From Amylibacter sp. (GTDB lineage Bacteria > Pseudomonadota > Alphaproteobacteria > Rhodobacterales > Rhodobacteraceae): 5,807 nt of DNA. Below, one piece after another: positions 1-5,807 of this stretch (positions are counted from its first letter, which is position 1; each line of letters opens with the position of its first letter). The stretch spans positions 1 to 5,807 of the forward strand of contig JALWOO010000369.1 of NCBI GenBank assembly GCA_027083485.1. The letters run 5' to 3'. The notes under the pieces are model-generated. The model saw nothing but the letters and a program-made list of their open reading frames with translations, had not been told where the DNA came from and made no database searches. Made by a program: the position numbers and the translations under genes.

Positions 1-53
1 TGCTGCCCATGGCGCAGCGGGATTGTAGGTTCTGATGACTTTCGAATGCGCCG
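1..53. other. Window edge, no supported gene
   Basis: Nothing can be assigned here. On the plus strand one frame closes at a TAG (26-28) and another at a TGA (33-35), so this could be the last few codons of a gene converging on trpA. The third plus frame stays open into the antisense of trpA and looks like chance. The visible stretch is too short to identify a product. Confidence 0.3.
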
Positions 54-105
54 AAATATCCCCGCCGGAGGCATTAAAACTTTTATGCCTCCGGCGGGGA
101 TATTT
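54..105 (-). terminator. Strong stem-loop terminator downstream of trpA, probably bidirectional
   Basis: A perfect 21-bp inverted repeat (54-74 with 85-105) encloses a 10-nt loop. The stem has a GC-rich core (CCCCGCCGGAGGC) with AAATAT and ATATTT at its ends, so either strand gives a GC hairpin that finishes in a short U-rich run. It begins 23 nt beyond the trpA stop codon, where a terminator is expected. The U-rich part is inside the stem and short, which is less than a classic intrinsic terminator. The symmetry suggests it could also stop a convergent gene coming from the left. Confidence 0.7.
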
Positions 106-128
106 AACACGAATTCGAAGATAACACC

Positions 129-920
129 CTATGCCCGATGGGCACCATCGGCGAGGGTTTTGACGAAGGCCAGAACTTGCGCCGGGCTTTCGCCTGCGCC
201 GATTTTTGAGACGATCGCAGAGCCGACAACGGCCCCGTCGGCAACCGAGGCCATATCACAGGCAGCGTCCGGTGTGTTGATGCCAAAGCCGATGCAAACC
301 GGCAGGTCTGTAGATTGCTTGATACGGGCGACTTCGCTGCCGACAACGGCCACATCTGCAGAGGCGGAGCCGGTAATGCCGTTGATGGCCACGTAATAGA
401 TAAAGCCGGAGGTGTTTTGCAAAACCTTGGGCAGGCGCTTGGCGTCTGTGGTCGGGGTGGCCAGACGGATGAAGTTGATGCCGGCCTGTTGCGCCGGTAT
501 GCACAGTTCGCTGTCTTCTTCGGGGGGCAGGTCTACAACGATCAGCCCGTCAATGCCGGCGGCCTTGGCGTCTTTGACGAAAGCATCAACGCCGTGGTTG
601 TAGATCGGGTTGTAATAGCCCATCAGAACGATCGGGGTGGTGTCGTCGGTTTTGCGAAACTCCGTGGCCAGAGCCAGAGTTTTTTTCAAGGTCATGCCGC
701 CTTCGAGCGCGCGTTGACCTGCGACCTGAATGGTCGGGCCATCTGCCATCGGGTCGGTAAAAGGCACGCCCAATTCGATGATGTCCACACCTGCGGCGGG
801 CAGGCCTTTGACGATCTCCAGCGAGGTTTCGTAATCAGGGTCACCGGCCATGATATAGGAAACAAAAGCCGATTTTCCGGCGGCCTTGAGTTCTGCGAAT
901 TTAGCGTCGATCCGTGTCAT
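129..920 (-). CDS. trpA: Tryptophan synthase alpha chain
   Basis: TrpA is the alpha subunit of tryptophan synthase. It cleaves indole-3-glycerol phosphate to indole and glyceraldehyde 3-phosphate and passes indole to TrpB in the cytosolic alpha2beta2 complex. The 263-residue product has the usual TrpA length and TIM-barrel motifs. The two catalytic acids are at the E. coli positions: Glu49 in IIELGVPF and Asp60 in [10 protein letters not shown]. Loop 6 is present as NGITGS with Thr183, and the phosphate-binding segments are GFGI (211-214) and VGSAIV (232-237). I chose the ATG at 918-920, with an AAAGGG ribosome site about 7 nt upstream. The frame is open further, to a TTG at 1034 next to the preceding stop, but those 38 extra residues do not resemble TrpA. 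No trpB or trpF is adjacent, so the gene stands apart from the rest of the pathway. The identification is secure. Confidence 0.97.
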   Translation of the reverse strand: MTRIDAKFAELKAAGKSAFVSYIMAGDPDYETSLEIVKGLPAAGVDIIELGVPFTDPMADGPTIQVAGQRALEGGMTLKKTLALATEFRKTDDTTPIVLMGYYNPIYNHGVDAFVKDAKAAGIDGLIVVDLPPEEDSELCIPAQQAGINFIRLATPTTDAKRLPKVLQNTSGFIYYVAINGITGSASADVAVVGSEVARIKQSTDLPVCIGFGINTPDAACDMASVADGAVVGSAIVSKIGAGESPAQVLAFVKTLADGAHRA

Positions 921-996
921 GGTTTGCCCTTTGTCAGTTAACAAAAAGGGTTTGCGCCATGGGGCGGGGAAAATCAATTCCAAAATGCCATGGCGC
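921..996 (-). promoter_or_regulatory. Structured trpA leader; second stem covers the ribosome site
   Basis: In trpA mRNA orientation, a 9-bp inverted repeat (GCGCCATGG at 996-988, CCATGGCGC at 962-954) encloses a 25-nt loop. It is followed 6 nt later by a run of five U. Next, CCCTTT (950-945) can pair with AAAGGG (932-927), and GT/AC pairs may extend the stem across a 2-nt bulge. AAAGGG is the apparent trpA Shine-Dalgarno, so this stem would hide it. The pairings are visible in the sequence, but a regulatory role is inference. No convincing promoter was found in the 114-bp gap, so trpA may be read from upstream of the PagL-like gene. Confidence 0.35.
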
Positions 997-1034
997 GGCA
1001 AAACGATGCTGTCATTTCCGGGTGGCTTTGCCAA

Positions 1035-1526
1035 TCAGAACGAATGATTGTAGCGGATCAGCAAGGAGTTGACGCCGGGATTTCTGCTGGCGGTAGAGGC
1101 ATTGGATTTATGGCTGACGGCAATGGAAACACGATCACCGGATTGTAATTTAAGCCCAAAGCCAAGCAGAGAGCGGATTTCAAAGTTACTTCCCAGACTG
1201 GTGGCGATACCGGATGCGTTGTAATAGCCGGGTGCGATGCTGCTTTCTATGAACAGGTTGTTCTTTAATTCCCAACGGCCGGACAGGCCGATGCCGATAA
1301 ATCCCGCTCCCCCTGAATGGAGTGTCGCAACGCCCATAACGCGGGCGCTGAAGCGGGTCCCCTGATAGAACGGGCTGCTGTGAATTTCTGCAGAAATTGA
1401 GGGTTCAACCAGTGGTTGGGTGCTGTGAAAGCGGCTGTTGCCAAGCGATAAAACCACCTCATTTGCGGCAAGAGGGGATGCGGTCAGGACTGTGGCCAGG
1501 ATGCCAAGGATAGGGAGGAGTTTCAT
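1035..1526 (-). CDS. PagL-like outer-membrane protein (lipid A 3-O-deacylase / acyloxyacyl hydrolase family)
   Basis: PagL enzymes are eight-stranded outer-membrane beta-barrels that remove the 3-O-linked acyl chain of lipid A. The 163-residue product starts with a signal peptide: basic MK, a hydrophobic stretch to about residue 17, and likely cleavage after Ala-Ala (SPLAA, 17-21). The mature part alternates polar and hydrophobic residues and ends in Phe, as outer-membrane barrels do. Near the C-terminus, VSHKSNAS (137-144) followed by NPGVNSLLIRY (149-159) matches the PagL active-site region, giving His139 and Ser141. Counting from the His as in Pseudomonas PagL (H126, S128, E140), the catalytic Glu position is Asn153 here. 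Activity is therefore uncertain, and a divergent deacylase or a structural relative are both possible. GAGAGG lies about 4 nt before the ATG. The gene is divergent from ychF and 114 bp upstream of trpA, with which it could share a transcript. Confidence 0.75.
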   Translation of the reverse strand: MKLLPILGILATVLTASPLAANEVVLSLGNSRFHSTQPLVEPSISAEIHSSPFYQGTRFSARVMGVATLHSGGAGFIGIGLSGRWELKNNLFIESSIAPGYYNASGIATSLGSNFEIRSLLGFGLKLQSGDRVSIAVSHKSNASTASRNPGVNSLLIRYNHSF

Positions 1527-1724
1527 GGGGCCTCTCGTGTTTCAATAATGAACTTAGGGTGTTGTTTCCCTGTAACTAGGGCAGTTAAAGGAATTGTGAA
1601 GTCTTTTAGTGATACGATTATAACTTATTTTTGTTTTGCGCTCATTTTTCGGCATTTCAGATTGCTTGCGTCTTGTGGGCGAAGCGATTAGAAGCAGCTG
1701 GAAAATCAGATCAGGAGGCTCGCT
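1527..1724. other. Divergent intergenic region between the PagL-like gene and ychF
   Basis: This AT-richer 198-bp spacer separates two divergent genes and must hold the ychF promoter and probably that of the PagL-like gene. A plausible plus-strand promoter is listed separately. On the minus strand I found no -35/-10 pair good enough to mark. No credible small coding frame was seen. Confidence 0.6.
1594..1624 (+). promoter_or_regulatory. Candidate sigma70-type promoter for ychF
   Basis: TTGTGA (1594-1599) resembles a -35 box. It is followed after 18-19 nt by TTATAA or TATAAC (within 1618-1624) as the -10. The spacer is slightly long. It would leave a 5' untranslated region of about 90 nt before ychF. 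The call rests only on match to consensus and position. Confidence 0.35.
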
Positions 1725-2822
1725 ATGGGCTTTAAAACCGGTATTGTCGGCTTGCCGAATGTGGGTAAATCCACGCTGTTTAACGCGCTTACCAAAACGG
1801 CGGCGGCGCAGGCGGCGAATTTTCCGTTTTGCACGATTGAACCCAATGTGGGGGAAGTTTCCGTGCCGGATGCGCGGCTTGATAAACTGGCGGAAATTGC
1901 CGGATCGGCCAAAATCATTCCTACGCGGATGACCTTTGTGGATATTGCCGGTCTGGTCAAAGGCGCGTCGCAAGGCGAAGGGCTGGGCAATCAGTTTCTG
2001 GCCAATATTCGCGAATGTGATGCCATTGCCCATGTGCTGCGCTGCTTTGAAGACGACGATATTACCCATGTGTCCGGCACCATTGATCCGGTTGAAGATG
2101 CCGAAGTGATCGAAACCGAATTGATGCTGGCGGATTTGGAGAGCATCGAGAAGCGTCTTTCCGGTCTTGTGCGTAAAATCCGTGGCGGTGATCGTGATGC
2201 CAAGGAACAAGAAGATTTGTTGCTACGTGCCAAACAGGCGCTGGAGGCGGGTAAACCGGCGCGGAGCGTCCAGATTTCCGAAGACGAGGAAAAACCCTGG
2301 CGCATGTTGCAGCTGCTGACCGCCAAGAAAATCCTTTATGTCTGCAATGTAGACGAGGAATCGGCCGCCACCGGCAACAAGTTTTCCGATGCTGTGTCCA
2401 AAATGGCGGCGGAGCAGGGCGCAGGGTCGGTTGTGATCTCTGCCGCTATTGAAGAAGAGATCAGCCAGCTGGATCCGGAAGAAGCGGAAATGTTCCTTGC
2501 CGAGATGGGACTGGAGGAGCCGGGCCTGGATCGGTTGATCCGTGCGGGCTATGAATTGCTCGAATTAAAGACGTATTTTACGGTTGGTCCCAAGGAAGCA
2601 CGCGCCTGGACCATCCCGAACGGCACCTTGGCACCGGCGGCGGCCGGGGTGATTCATGGTGACTTTGAACGTGGATTTATCCGTGGCGAAACAATCGCTT
2701 ATGACGATTTCATTGCCTGTGGCGGTGAACAGGGTGCCAAGGAAAAAGGCAAGATGCGTGCCGAGGGTAAAACCTATGAAGTGCAAGACGGAGATGTGTT
2801 GCATTTTCTGTTTAATACCTGA
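1725..2822 (+). CDS. ychF: Redox-regulated ATPase YchF (Obg-family P-loop protein)
   Basis: YchF (human OLA1) is a universally conserved cytosolic Obg-family P-loop NTPase that prefers ATP to GTP. It associates with ribosomes and is linked to stress responses. The 365 residues are the normal full length. The P-loop GLPNVGKS is at 9-16, the Walker B/G3 motif DIAG at 73-76, and an expected His (His115, near E. coli His114) lies in DDITHV. The G4 position reads NVDE (208-211) instead of NKxD, the change associated with ATP preference. A charged helical, probably coiled-coil, insert spans about 125-180. The C-terminal TGS domain runs from about 282 to 364 (LKTYFTVG ... VQDGDVLHFLFN). An AGGAGG ribosome site is 6 nt before the ATG, which settles the start. 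The family often neighbours pth, but pth is not in this window. Confidence 0.97.
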   Translation: MGFKTGIVGLPNVGKSTLFNALTKTAAAQAANFPFCTIEPNVGEVSVPDARLDKLAEIAGSAKIIPTRMTFVDIAGLVKGASQGEGLGNQFLANIRECDAIAHVLRCFEDDDITHVSGTIDPVEDAEVIETELMLADLESIEKRLSGLVRKIRGGDRDAKEQEDLLLRAKQALEAGKPARSVQISEDEEKPWRMLQLLTAKKILYVCNVDEESAATGNKFSDAVSKMAAEQGAGSVVISAAIEEEISQLDPEEAEMFLAEMGLEEPGLDRLIRAGYELLELKTYFTVGPKEARAWTIPNGTLAPAAAGVIHGDFERGFIRGETIAYDDFIACGGEQGAKEKGKMRAEGKTYEVQDGDVLHFLFNT

Positions 2823-2847
2823 GCCGGCGGCCTGAAATAAAGCTTCT

Positions 2848-2897
2848 GTTAACCCGGCGCTGCCACCCTTGCAGGTGGTGGAATAGCGTGGGTTAAG
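2848..2897 (+). other. Two-tier inverted repeat between ychF and the RTX gene
   Basis: An outer repeat, TTAACCC (2849-2855) with GGGTTAA (2890-2896), encloses an inner stem, CCACC (2863-2867) with GGTGG (2874-2878), over a 6-nt loop; G-U and C-G pairs could lengthen the inner stem to about 8. It lies 26 nt after the ychF stop and about 18 nt before the next start. There is no U-run after the structure, so it is not a standard intrinsic terminator. It may protect the ychF 3' end, act as a weak terminator, or be a leader structure for the RTX gene. Confidence 0.45.
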
Positions 2898-2914
2898 ACA
2901 GGGTTGCGCCTGTA

Positions 2915-4432
2915 ATGCCCCCACGCACGGGTGTTACGGAGCGTGATGTGATTAATTTCAACATCGCAGGAACGGTTGTCGACGACCTGACGACCGAACT
3001 GTGCGGGCTGTCCGATATTGCGATTGTTCAGGTTGCCGGACGATGGCTGCTGGTGGTGGCCTCGGAAGCAGACAGCGCGATTACGACCTTCGAACTGGGC
3101 AGTGACGGGGCACCGGTATTGGTTGACAGCCAGAGCTACACCGCCAATTCCGGCACGCGGACAATCTGGCGGTTGAATTTTGCCCAATCCGGCGGGGATT
3201 ACCTGCTCTTGCCGGCCACGCGCTATGAAGACCAGACGACGCTTTATAAATTGCGCAGTTCCGGCATGCTATCCGCGCCCAAGGCGGGGGGGATTGCGGG
3301 AGAAGGGCTTGGCACCACTGAAACCGTTGAAATGGGCAGCAACACTTATGTTTTTGCCCAGAGCTATGGTGGGCAGGTGTTGACGGTTTACCGGCTGACT
3401 GCGGTTCAGGCTTTGGTGGAGGTGCAGGTTTTAACCGATAGCAAAACAACTTTTTTGGGCGATATCAGTACCTTGGAGCATGTGTCCGTGGGCAGTTCTG
3501 ATTACCTGCTGGTGGCTTCGGCCTTTGATGCGGGGCTGTCGAGCTATCGCATTGGCAGTGACGGGCGCTTGTCCCTTGTGGATACAATAGAGCCAGGGGA
3601 CGGGTCCGGTTTTACCAGGGCGCAGGCCCTTGTGGCCATGGAAATCGGGGGGCGTGATTATGTGGTGATGGCGGCGGCGGGCAGCAGTTCCCTAACGGTG
3701 TATCGGGTGGGGTCCACAGGTAAGCTCAAGGAAACCGACCATATTATCGACAGTCTGGACACCCGGTTTCAGGGGGCATCGGTTCTGGAGGCTTTTACCT
3801 TTGAGGGGCGGCAGTTTCTGGTGGCGGCGGGATCCGATGACGGCATTACGGTGCTGGAATTATGGGACGATGGCACCCTGCATGTAGAGGCTTCGCTGGC
3901 GGATACCTATGATATTACACTGGCGAATGTGTCCGGCCTGAGCGTGGAAATCCTTAACGGCGTGCCCGTGCTTTTTGTCAGCAGCGCCACGGATCACGGC
4001 TTTACGCGCATAGAGCTGTCAATAGGAACCAGCTATCGCGAAATGCGTGGCAATTTTGCGGATAATACCTTGGTTGGCGGGGCCGGAAACGACAAGATTT
4101 TTGCCGGTGCCGGCGATGATCTGCTGGAAGGCGGGCAAGGGGATGACTGGCTGGAGGATGGCGCGGGCGTGGACCGGCTGACGGGCGGGGCGGGGGCGGA
4201 TGTATTTGCCTTTGTGCAGGACGGGGAAACCGATGTGATCGTGGATTTCGACCCGTCCGAAGACATCATTGATTTTTCTAAGTTTTCCAACGTGGACAGT
4301 TTCTCGGACCTGCGGATTCTGGCAGGTGGTGGCGGGGTGTTGATCTATGCGGGCGGCGAGTTTCTAAAGCTGGAGGTCGCGGACGGGGCATTCGGCGCAC
4401 TGGATCTAACGGCCAGTCATTTTGACTTTTGA
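2915..4432 (+). CDS. Secreted-type seven-blade beta-propeller protein with C-terminal RTX calcium-binding repeats
   Basis: This 505-residue product has no recognisable N-terminal signal peptide. Residues 33-372 hold seven repeats starting near 33, 84, 135, 184, 236, 288 and 338. Each has a hydrophobic strand, a Gly turn, a V-A-S-like strand, an aromatic strand, and usually a GSDG-type turn (YRIGSDGRLSLVD at 211-223). This fits a seven-bladed propeller, loosely like the lactonase/YVTN type. Residues 388-432 are five RTX nonapeptides (GGAGNDKIF, AGAGDDLLE, GGQGDDWLE, DGAGVDRLT, GGAGADVFA) that bind calcium after export. Residues 433-505 resemble the serralysin-type C-terminal module (DVIVDFDPSEDIIDFS) and end in FDF. 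Together these indicate an uncleaved C-terminal type I secretion signal. Catalytic activity and substrate are unknown; adhesion, hydrolysis or a structural role are all open. The ATG at 2915 has only a distant AGGG, while a GTG at 2948 has GGAG 6 nt upstream and would give 494 residues. No secretion genes are adjacent. Confidence 0.85.
   Translation: MPPRTGVTERDVINFNIAGTVVDDLTTELCGLSDIAIVQVAGRWLLVVASEADSAITTFELGSDGAPVLVDSQSYTANSGTRTIWRLNFAQSGGDYLLLPATRYEDQTTLYKLRSSGMLSAPKAGGIAGEGLGTTETVEMGSNTYVFAQSYGGQVLTVYRLTAVQALVEVQVLTDSKTTFLGDISTLEHVSVGSSDYLLVASAFDAGLSSYRIGSDGRLSLVDTIEPGDGSGFTRAQALVAMEIGGRDYVVMAAAGSSSLTVYRVGSTGKLKETDHIIDSLDTRFQGASVLEAFTFEGRQFLVAAGSDDGITVLELWDDGTLHVEASLADTYDITLANVSGLSVEILNGVPVLFVSSATDHGFTRIELSIGTSYREMRGNFADNTLVGGAGNDKIFAGAGDDLLEGGQGDDWLEDGAGVDRLTGGAGADVFAFVQDGETDVIVDFDPSEDIIDFSKFSNVDSFSDLRILAGGGGVLIYAGGEFLKLEVADGAFGALDLTASHFDF
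2938..2950 (+). promoter_or_regulatory. Ribosome site and GTG alternative start for the RTX gene
   Basis: GGAG (2938-2941) is followed after 6 nt by an in-frame GTG (2948-2950), with better spacing than anything before the ATG at 2915. If used, the protein would begin MINFNIAG. Either start leaves the propeller and RTX domains intact. Confidence 0.45.
3011..4018 (+). repeat. Seven degenerate propeller-blade repeats within the RTX gene
   Basis: Seven protein-level repeat units with a period of 49-52 residues are encoded here. Matching turn segments are FELGSDGAPVLVD, YKLRSSGMLSAPK, YRLTAVQALVEVQ, YRIGSDGRLSLVD, YRVGSTGKLKETD and LELWDDGTLHVEA; the seventh unit ends at RIELSIGTS. The units have diverged in DNA sequence, so this is an old duplication rather than a recent tandem array. 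Confidence 0.7.
4076..4210 (+). repeat. Five tandem RTX nonapeptide repeats
   Basis: Five consecutive 27-bp units encode the GGxGxDxxx pattern, forming a calcium-binding parallel beta-roll. The first four keep the Asp at position 6. The fourth starts with DG instead of GG, and the fifth (GGAGADVFA) is the usual capping unit before the C-terminal secretion module. Confidence 0.9.
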
Positions 4433-4489
4433 TGGTTTCAGGCAAGGTTCTGTCGTGTATGGCCAAACAGGTAAACAAAATACCGCGCC

Positions 4490-4518
4490 TTGATCTTGGG
4501 CGGGGGGCATCGTATCAG
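4490..4518 (+). promoter_or_regulatory. Candidate sigma70-type promoter for trmJ-ctaA
   Basis: TTGATC (4490-4495) and TATCAG (4513-4518) are separated by 17 nt, each matching four of six consensus bases. Transcription would begin about 20 nt before the trmJ ATG. The 112-bp gap after the RTX gene holds no visible terminator, so read-through is also possible. Confidence 0.3.
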
Positions 4519-4544
4519 GCGGCACGCGAAAACGGGAGAATACC

Positions 4545-5330
4545 ATGTCGGGAACCGACCACGCCAAAGCTGCCGATTGGGGCGGGCCACAGCCTGCAAT
4601 GATCCTGGTGGCCCCGCAAATGGGTGAAAACATCGGGGCGGCCTGCCGGGCCATGTATAATTTCGGGCTGGAATGGCTGCGTCTGGTCAATCCGCGCGAT
4701 GGCTGGCCCAACCAAAAGGCCGTGACCATGGCCAGCGGTGCCGGTCGTGTGCTGGATCAGGTCGCCGTGCATGATACGACCGCCGCGGCGGTGTCGGATT
4801 TGAATTACGTGTTTGCCACCACCGCGCGCGGGCGCGATCTGACCAAACCGGTGGTGTCGCCCGAATATGCCATGCAACAGGCCCGCGCCATGATCGGCGA
4901 GGGCCAGAAAGTGGGTATCTTGTTCGGGCCGGAGCGCTCCGGCCTGCATAACGAGGACATCGCGCAGGCCAATGCGATTATTTCGGTGCCGGTAAATCCG
5001 GCCTTTGCCTCGCTCAATCTGGCGCAATGCGTATTGTTGCTCTCTTATGAATGGCGCCGCCAAAGCGGCAATGTCACCGATGAAATGATGGAAATGGCGG
5101 GCACCAAACGCGCCACGGCCATCGAGATGCAAAAGCTGACCGAGCATATGGAGCGGCGTCTGGATGCTACCGGTTTTTTCTGGCCAGAGGACAAGGCCGA
5201 GAGCATGATCCTGAACCTGCGCAACATGATTTCCCGTATGCCCATGACCGAGGCCGACGTGCGTATCATGCACGGAATCATTCGTGCCTTGTCAGACAAG
5301 CACCCAAAGACTAAGTTTCCCAAAAATTAG
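4545..5330 (+). CDS. trmJ: tRNA/rRNA 2'-O-methyltransferase, TrmJ (SPOUT) family
   Basis: TrmJ uses S-adenosylmethionine to methylate the 2'-hydroxyl of nucleotide 32 in the anticodon loop of certain tRNAs. The 261-residue product shows the three SPOUT/TrmH motifs: motif 1 ENIGAACRAMYNFG (28-41) with the catalytic-region Arg35, motif 2 ILFGPERSGL (125-134), and motif 3 VPVNPAFASLNLAQCV (148-163), which forms the knotted cofactor site. The ARGRD segment (94-98) is also typical. The C-terminal helical part (about 176-261) matches the TrmJ dimerisation tail in length. The ATG at 4545 follows a GGGAG site by about 6 nt. The family is certain, but exact target specificity (tRNA position 32 or another RNA site) cannot be read from the sequence. 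ctaA begins 9 nt after the stop, so the two are likely co-transcribed. Confidence 0.9.
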   Translation: MSGTDHAKAADWGGPQPAMILVAPQMGENIGAACRAMYNFGLEWLRLVNPRDGWPNQKAVTMASGAGRVLDQVAVHDTTAAAVSDLNYVFATTARGRDLTKPVVSPEYAMQQARAMIGEGQKVGILFGPERSGLHNEDIAQANAIISVPVNPAFASLNLAQCVLLLSYEWRRQSGNVTDEMMEMAGTKRATAIEMQKLTEHMERRLDATGFFWPEDKAESMILNLRNMISRMPMTEADVRIMHGIIRALSDKHPKTKFPKN

Positions 5331-5339
5331 GGGGCCAGA

Positions 5340-5807
5340 ATGAGCAAACCACGCAATATTTTCGAAGACGTTAATGATGCCAAACGCAGCGAAGCCCCCA
5401 AGGGCGGGGTGATAGATGCCGGTGTGCGTGGTGCCCCGCGCGCCGTGGCCATGTGGTTGCTGGTGCTGTTTATGCTGGTGGCCTCGACCGTGGTTCTGGG
5501 CGGGCTGACCCGGCTCACCGACAGCGGCCTGTCGATTACCGAATGGAAACCCGTCACCGGCGCACTGCCCCCGATGGGGGATACGGCCTGGGCCGAAGAA
5601 TTTTCCAAATATCAGCAAAGCCCTGAATTTCGCTTGCAAAACAGCGATATGGATATGGCCGAGTTCAAATCCATCTTCTGGTGGGAATGGAGCCACCGCA
5701 ATCTGGGCCGCCTGATCGGCATGGTCTGGGGGATCGGCTTTCTGTTCTTTTTGCTCACCAAACGCATCCCGCGCGGCTGGACTCTGCGCCTGCTTGGCGT
5801 TGGGGTG
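5340..5807 (+). CDS. ctaA: Heme A synthase, Cox15/CtaA family (5' part, cut by window end)
   Basis: CtaA converts heme O to heme A in the inner membrane, supplying the aa3-type cytochrome c oxidase. The window holds the first 156 residues with no stop codon; the family usually has roughly 340-400. A soluble N-terminal stretch of about 35 residues precedes the first membrane helix (about 36-56). It is followed by the conserved GGLTRLTDSGLSITEWKP (54-71). The extended loop to residue 115 and the EWSHRNLGRLIG segment (116-127) are typical of Cox15. His119 is the expected heme ligand. A second helix spans about 122-140, and a third seems to start near 149. The ATG at 5340 has a run of G (5331-5334) 5 nt upstream, overlapping the end of trmJ, which suggests translational coupling. 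Confidence 0.95.
   Translation, partial: MSKPRNIFEDVNDAKRSEAPKGGVIDAGVRGAPRAVAMWLLVLFMLVASTVVLGGLTRLTDSGLSITEWKPVTGALPPMGDTAWAEEFSKYQQSPEFRLQNSDMDMAEFKSIFWWEWSHRNLGRLIGMVWGIGFLFFLLTKRIPRGWTLRLLGVGV

Noticed and set aside
7..15. Third copy of CCATGGCGC near the window start, matching the arms of the trpA leader repeat
   Set aside because: A 9-base match without a similar setting or spacing is weak evidence; it is probably coincidence in GC-rich DNA.
315..941. Long plus-strand open frame of 208 codons antisense to trpA
   Set aside because: It mirrors the codon pattern of trpA, shows no recognisable domain, and lies entirely over a certain gene apart from a short overhang into its leader.
974..991. 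Tiny minus-strand frame MAFWN with one Trp codon ahead of trpA, a possible attenuator leader peptide
   Set aside because: It has a single Trp codon, no Shine-Dalgarno, and lies partly in the first stem. Classical trp leaders have consecutive Trp codons, so chance is the simpler reading.
921..1034. N-terminal extension of trpA to a TTG at 1034
   Set aside because: The 38 added residues do not look like TrpA. The ATG at 920 puts the catalytic Glu and Asp at the family's usual positions 49 and 60 and has its own ribosome site.
1554..2210. Minus-strand open frame of 218 codons across the ychF promoter region and 5' end
   Set aside because: It is rich in Arg, His and Phe, has no domain, and overlaps the certain ychF gene and its ribosome site.
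4515..5273. Long minus-strand open frame of 252 codons antisense to trmJ
   Set aside because: Its His- and Gly-rich composition is typical of the reverse of a GC-rich gene. No family motif is visible and the sense frame is clearly TrmJ.

Overview
The window looks like chromosome of an alphaproteobacterium, most likely a marine Rhodobacterales (Roseobacter-type) organism. The pointers are a Cox15-type heme A synthase directly behind a TrmJ-family RNA methyltransferase, a PagL-like outer-membrane protein, an RTX protein, moderately high G+C, and a trpA terminator built on a GCCTCCGGCGGGGATATTT core that I associate with that group from memory. No search was run, so this placement is inference.

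Layout. Positions 1-53 hold no gene I can support. A perfect 21-bp inverted repeat (54-105) follows the end of trpA. Two genes lie on the minus strand: trpA (129-920), preceded by a leader with two possible stem-loops, and upstream of it a signal-peptide-bearing PagL-like lipid A deacylase relative (1035-1526). A divergent intergenic region (1527-1724) separates these from the plus-strand genes: ychF (1725-2822), a secreted-type beta-propeller/RTX protein (2915-4432), a trmJ-like methyltransferase (4545-5330), and the 5' part of ctaA (from 5340), which runs off the window.

Function. Most of the window is housekeeping: the last step of tryptophan synthesis, a translation-associated ATPase, tRNA 2'-O-methylation, and heme A production for cytochrome c oxidase. 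trmJ and ctaA are 9 nt apart and probably co-transcribed. Two cell-surface genes are mixed in. One is the PagL-like protein, which keeps the His and Ser of the PagL triad but has Asn where the catalytic Glu is expected. The other is the 505-residue protein, in which seven repeats of about 51 residues fit a seven-bladed beta-propeller, followed by five RTX nonapeptides and a C-terminal domain typical of type I secretion substrates. No secretion genes for it are in the window.

I saw no tRNA, rRNA, CRISPR array, insertion sequence or phage gene. The most interesting items are the propeller-RTX fusion, the altered triad of the PagL-like protein, and the structured leaders ahead of trpA and the RTX gene.
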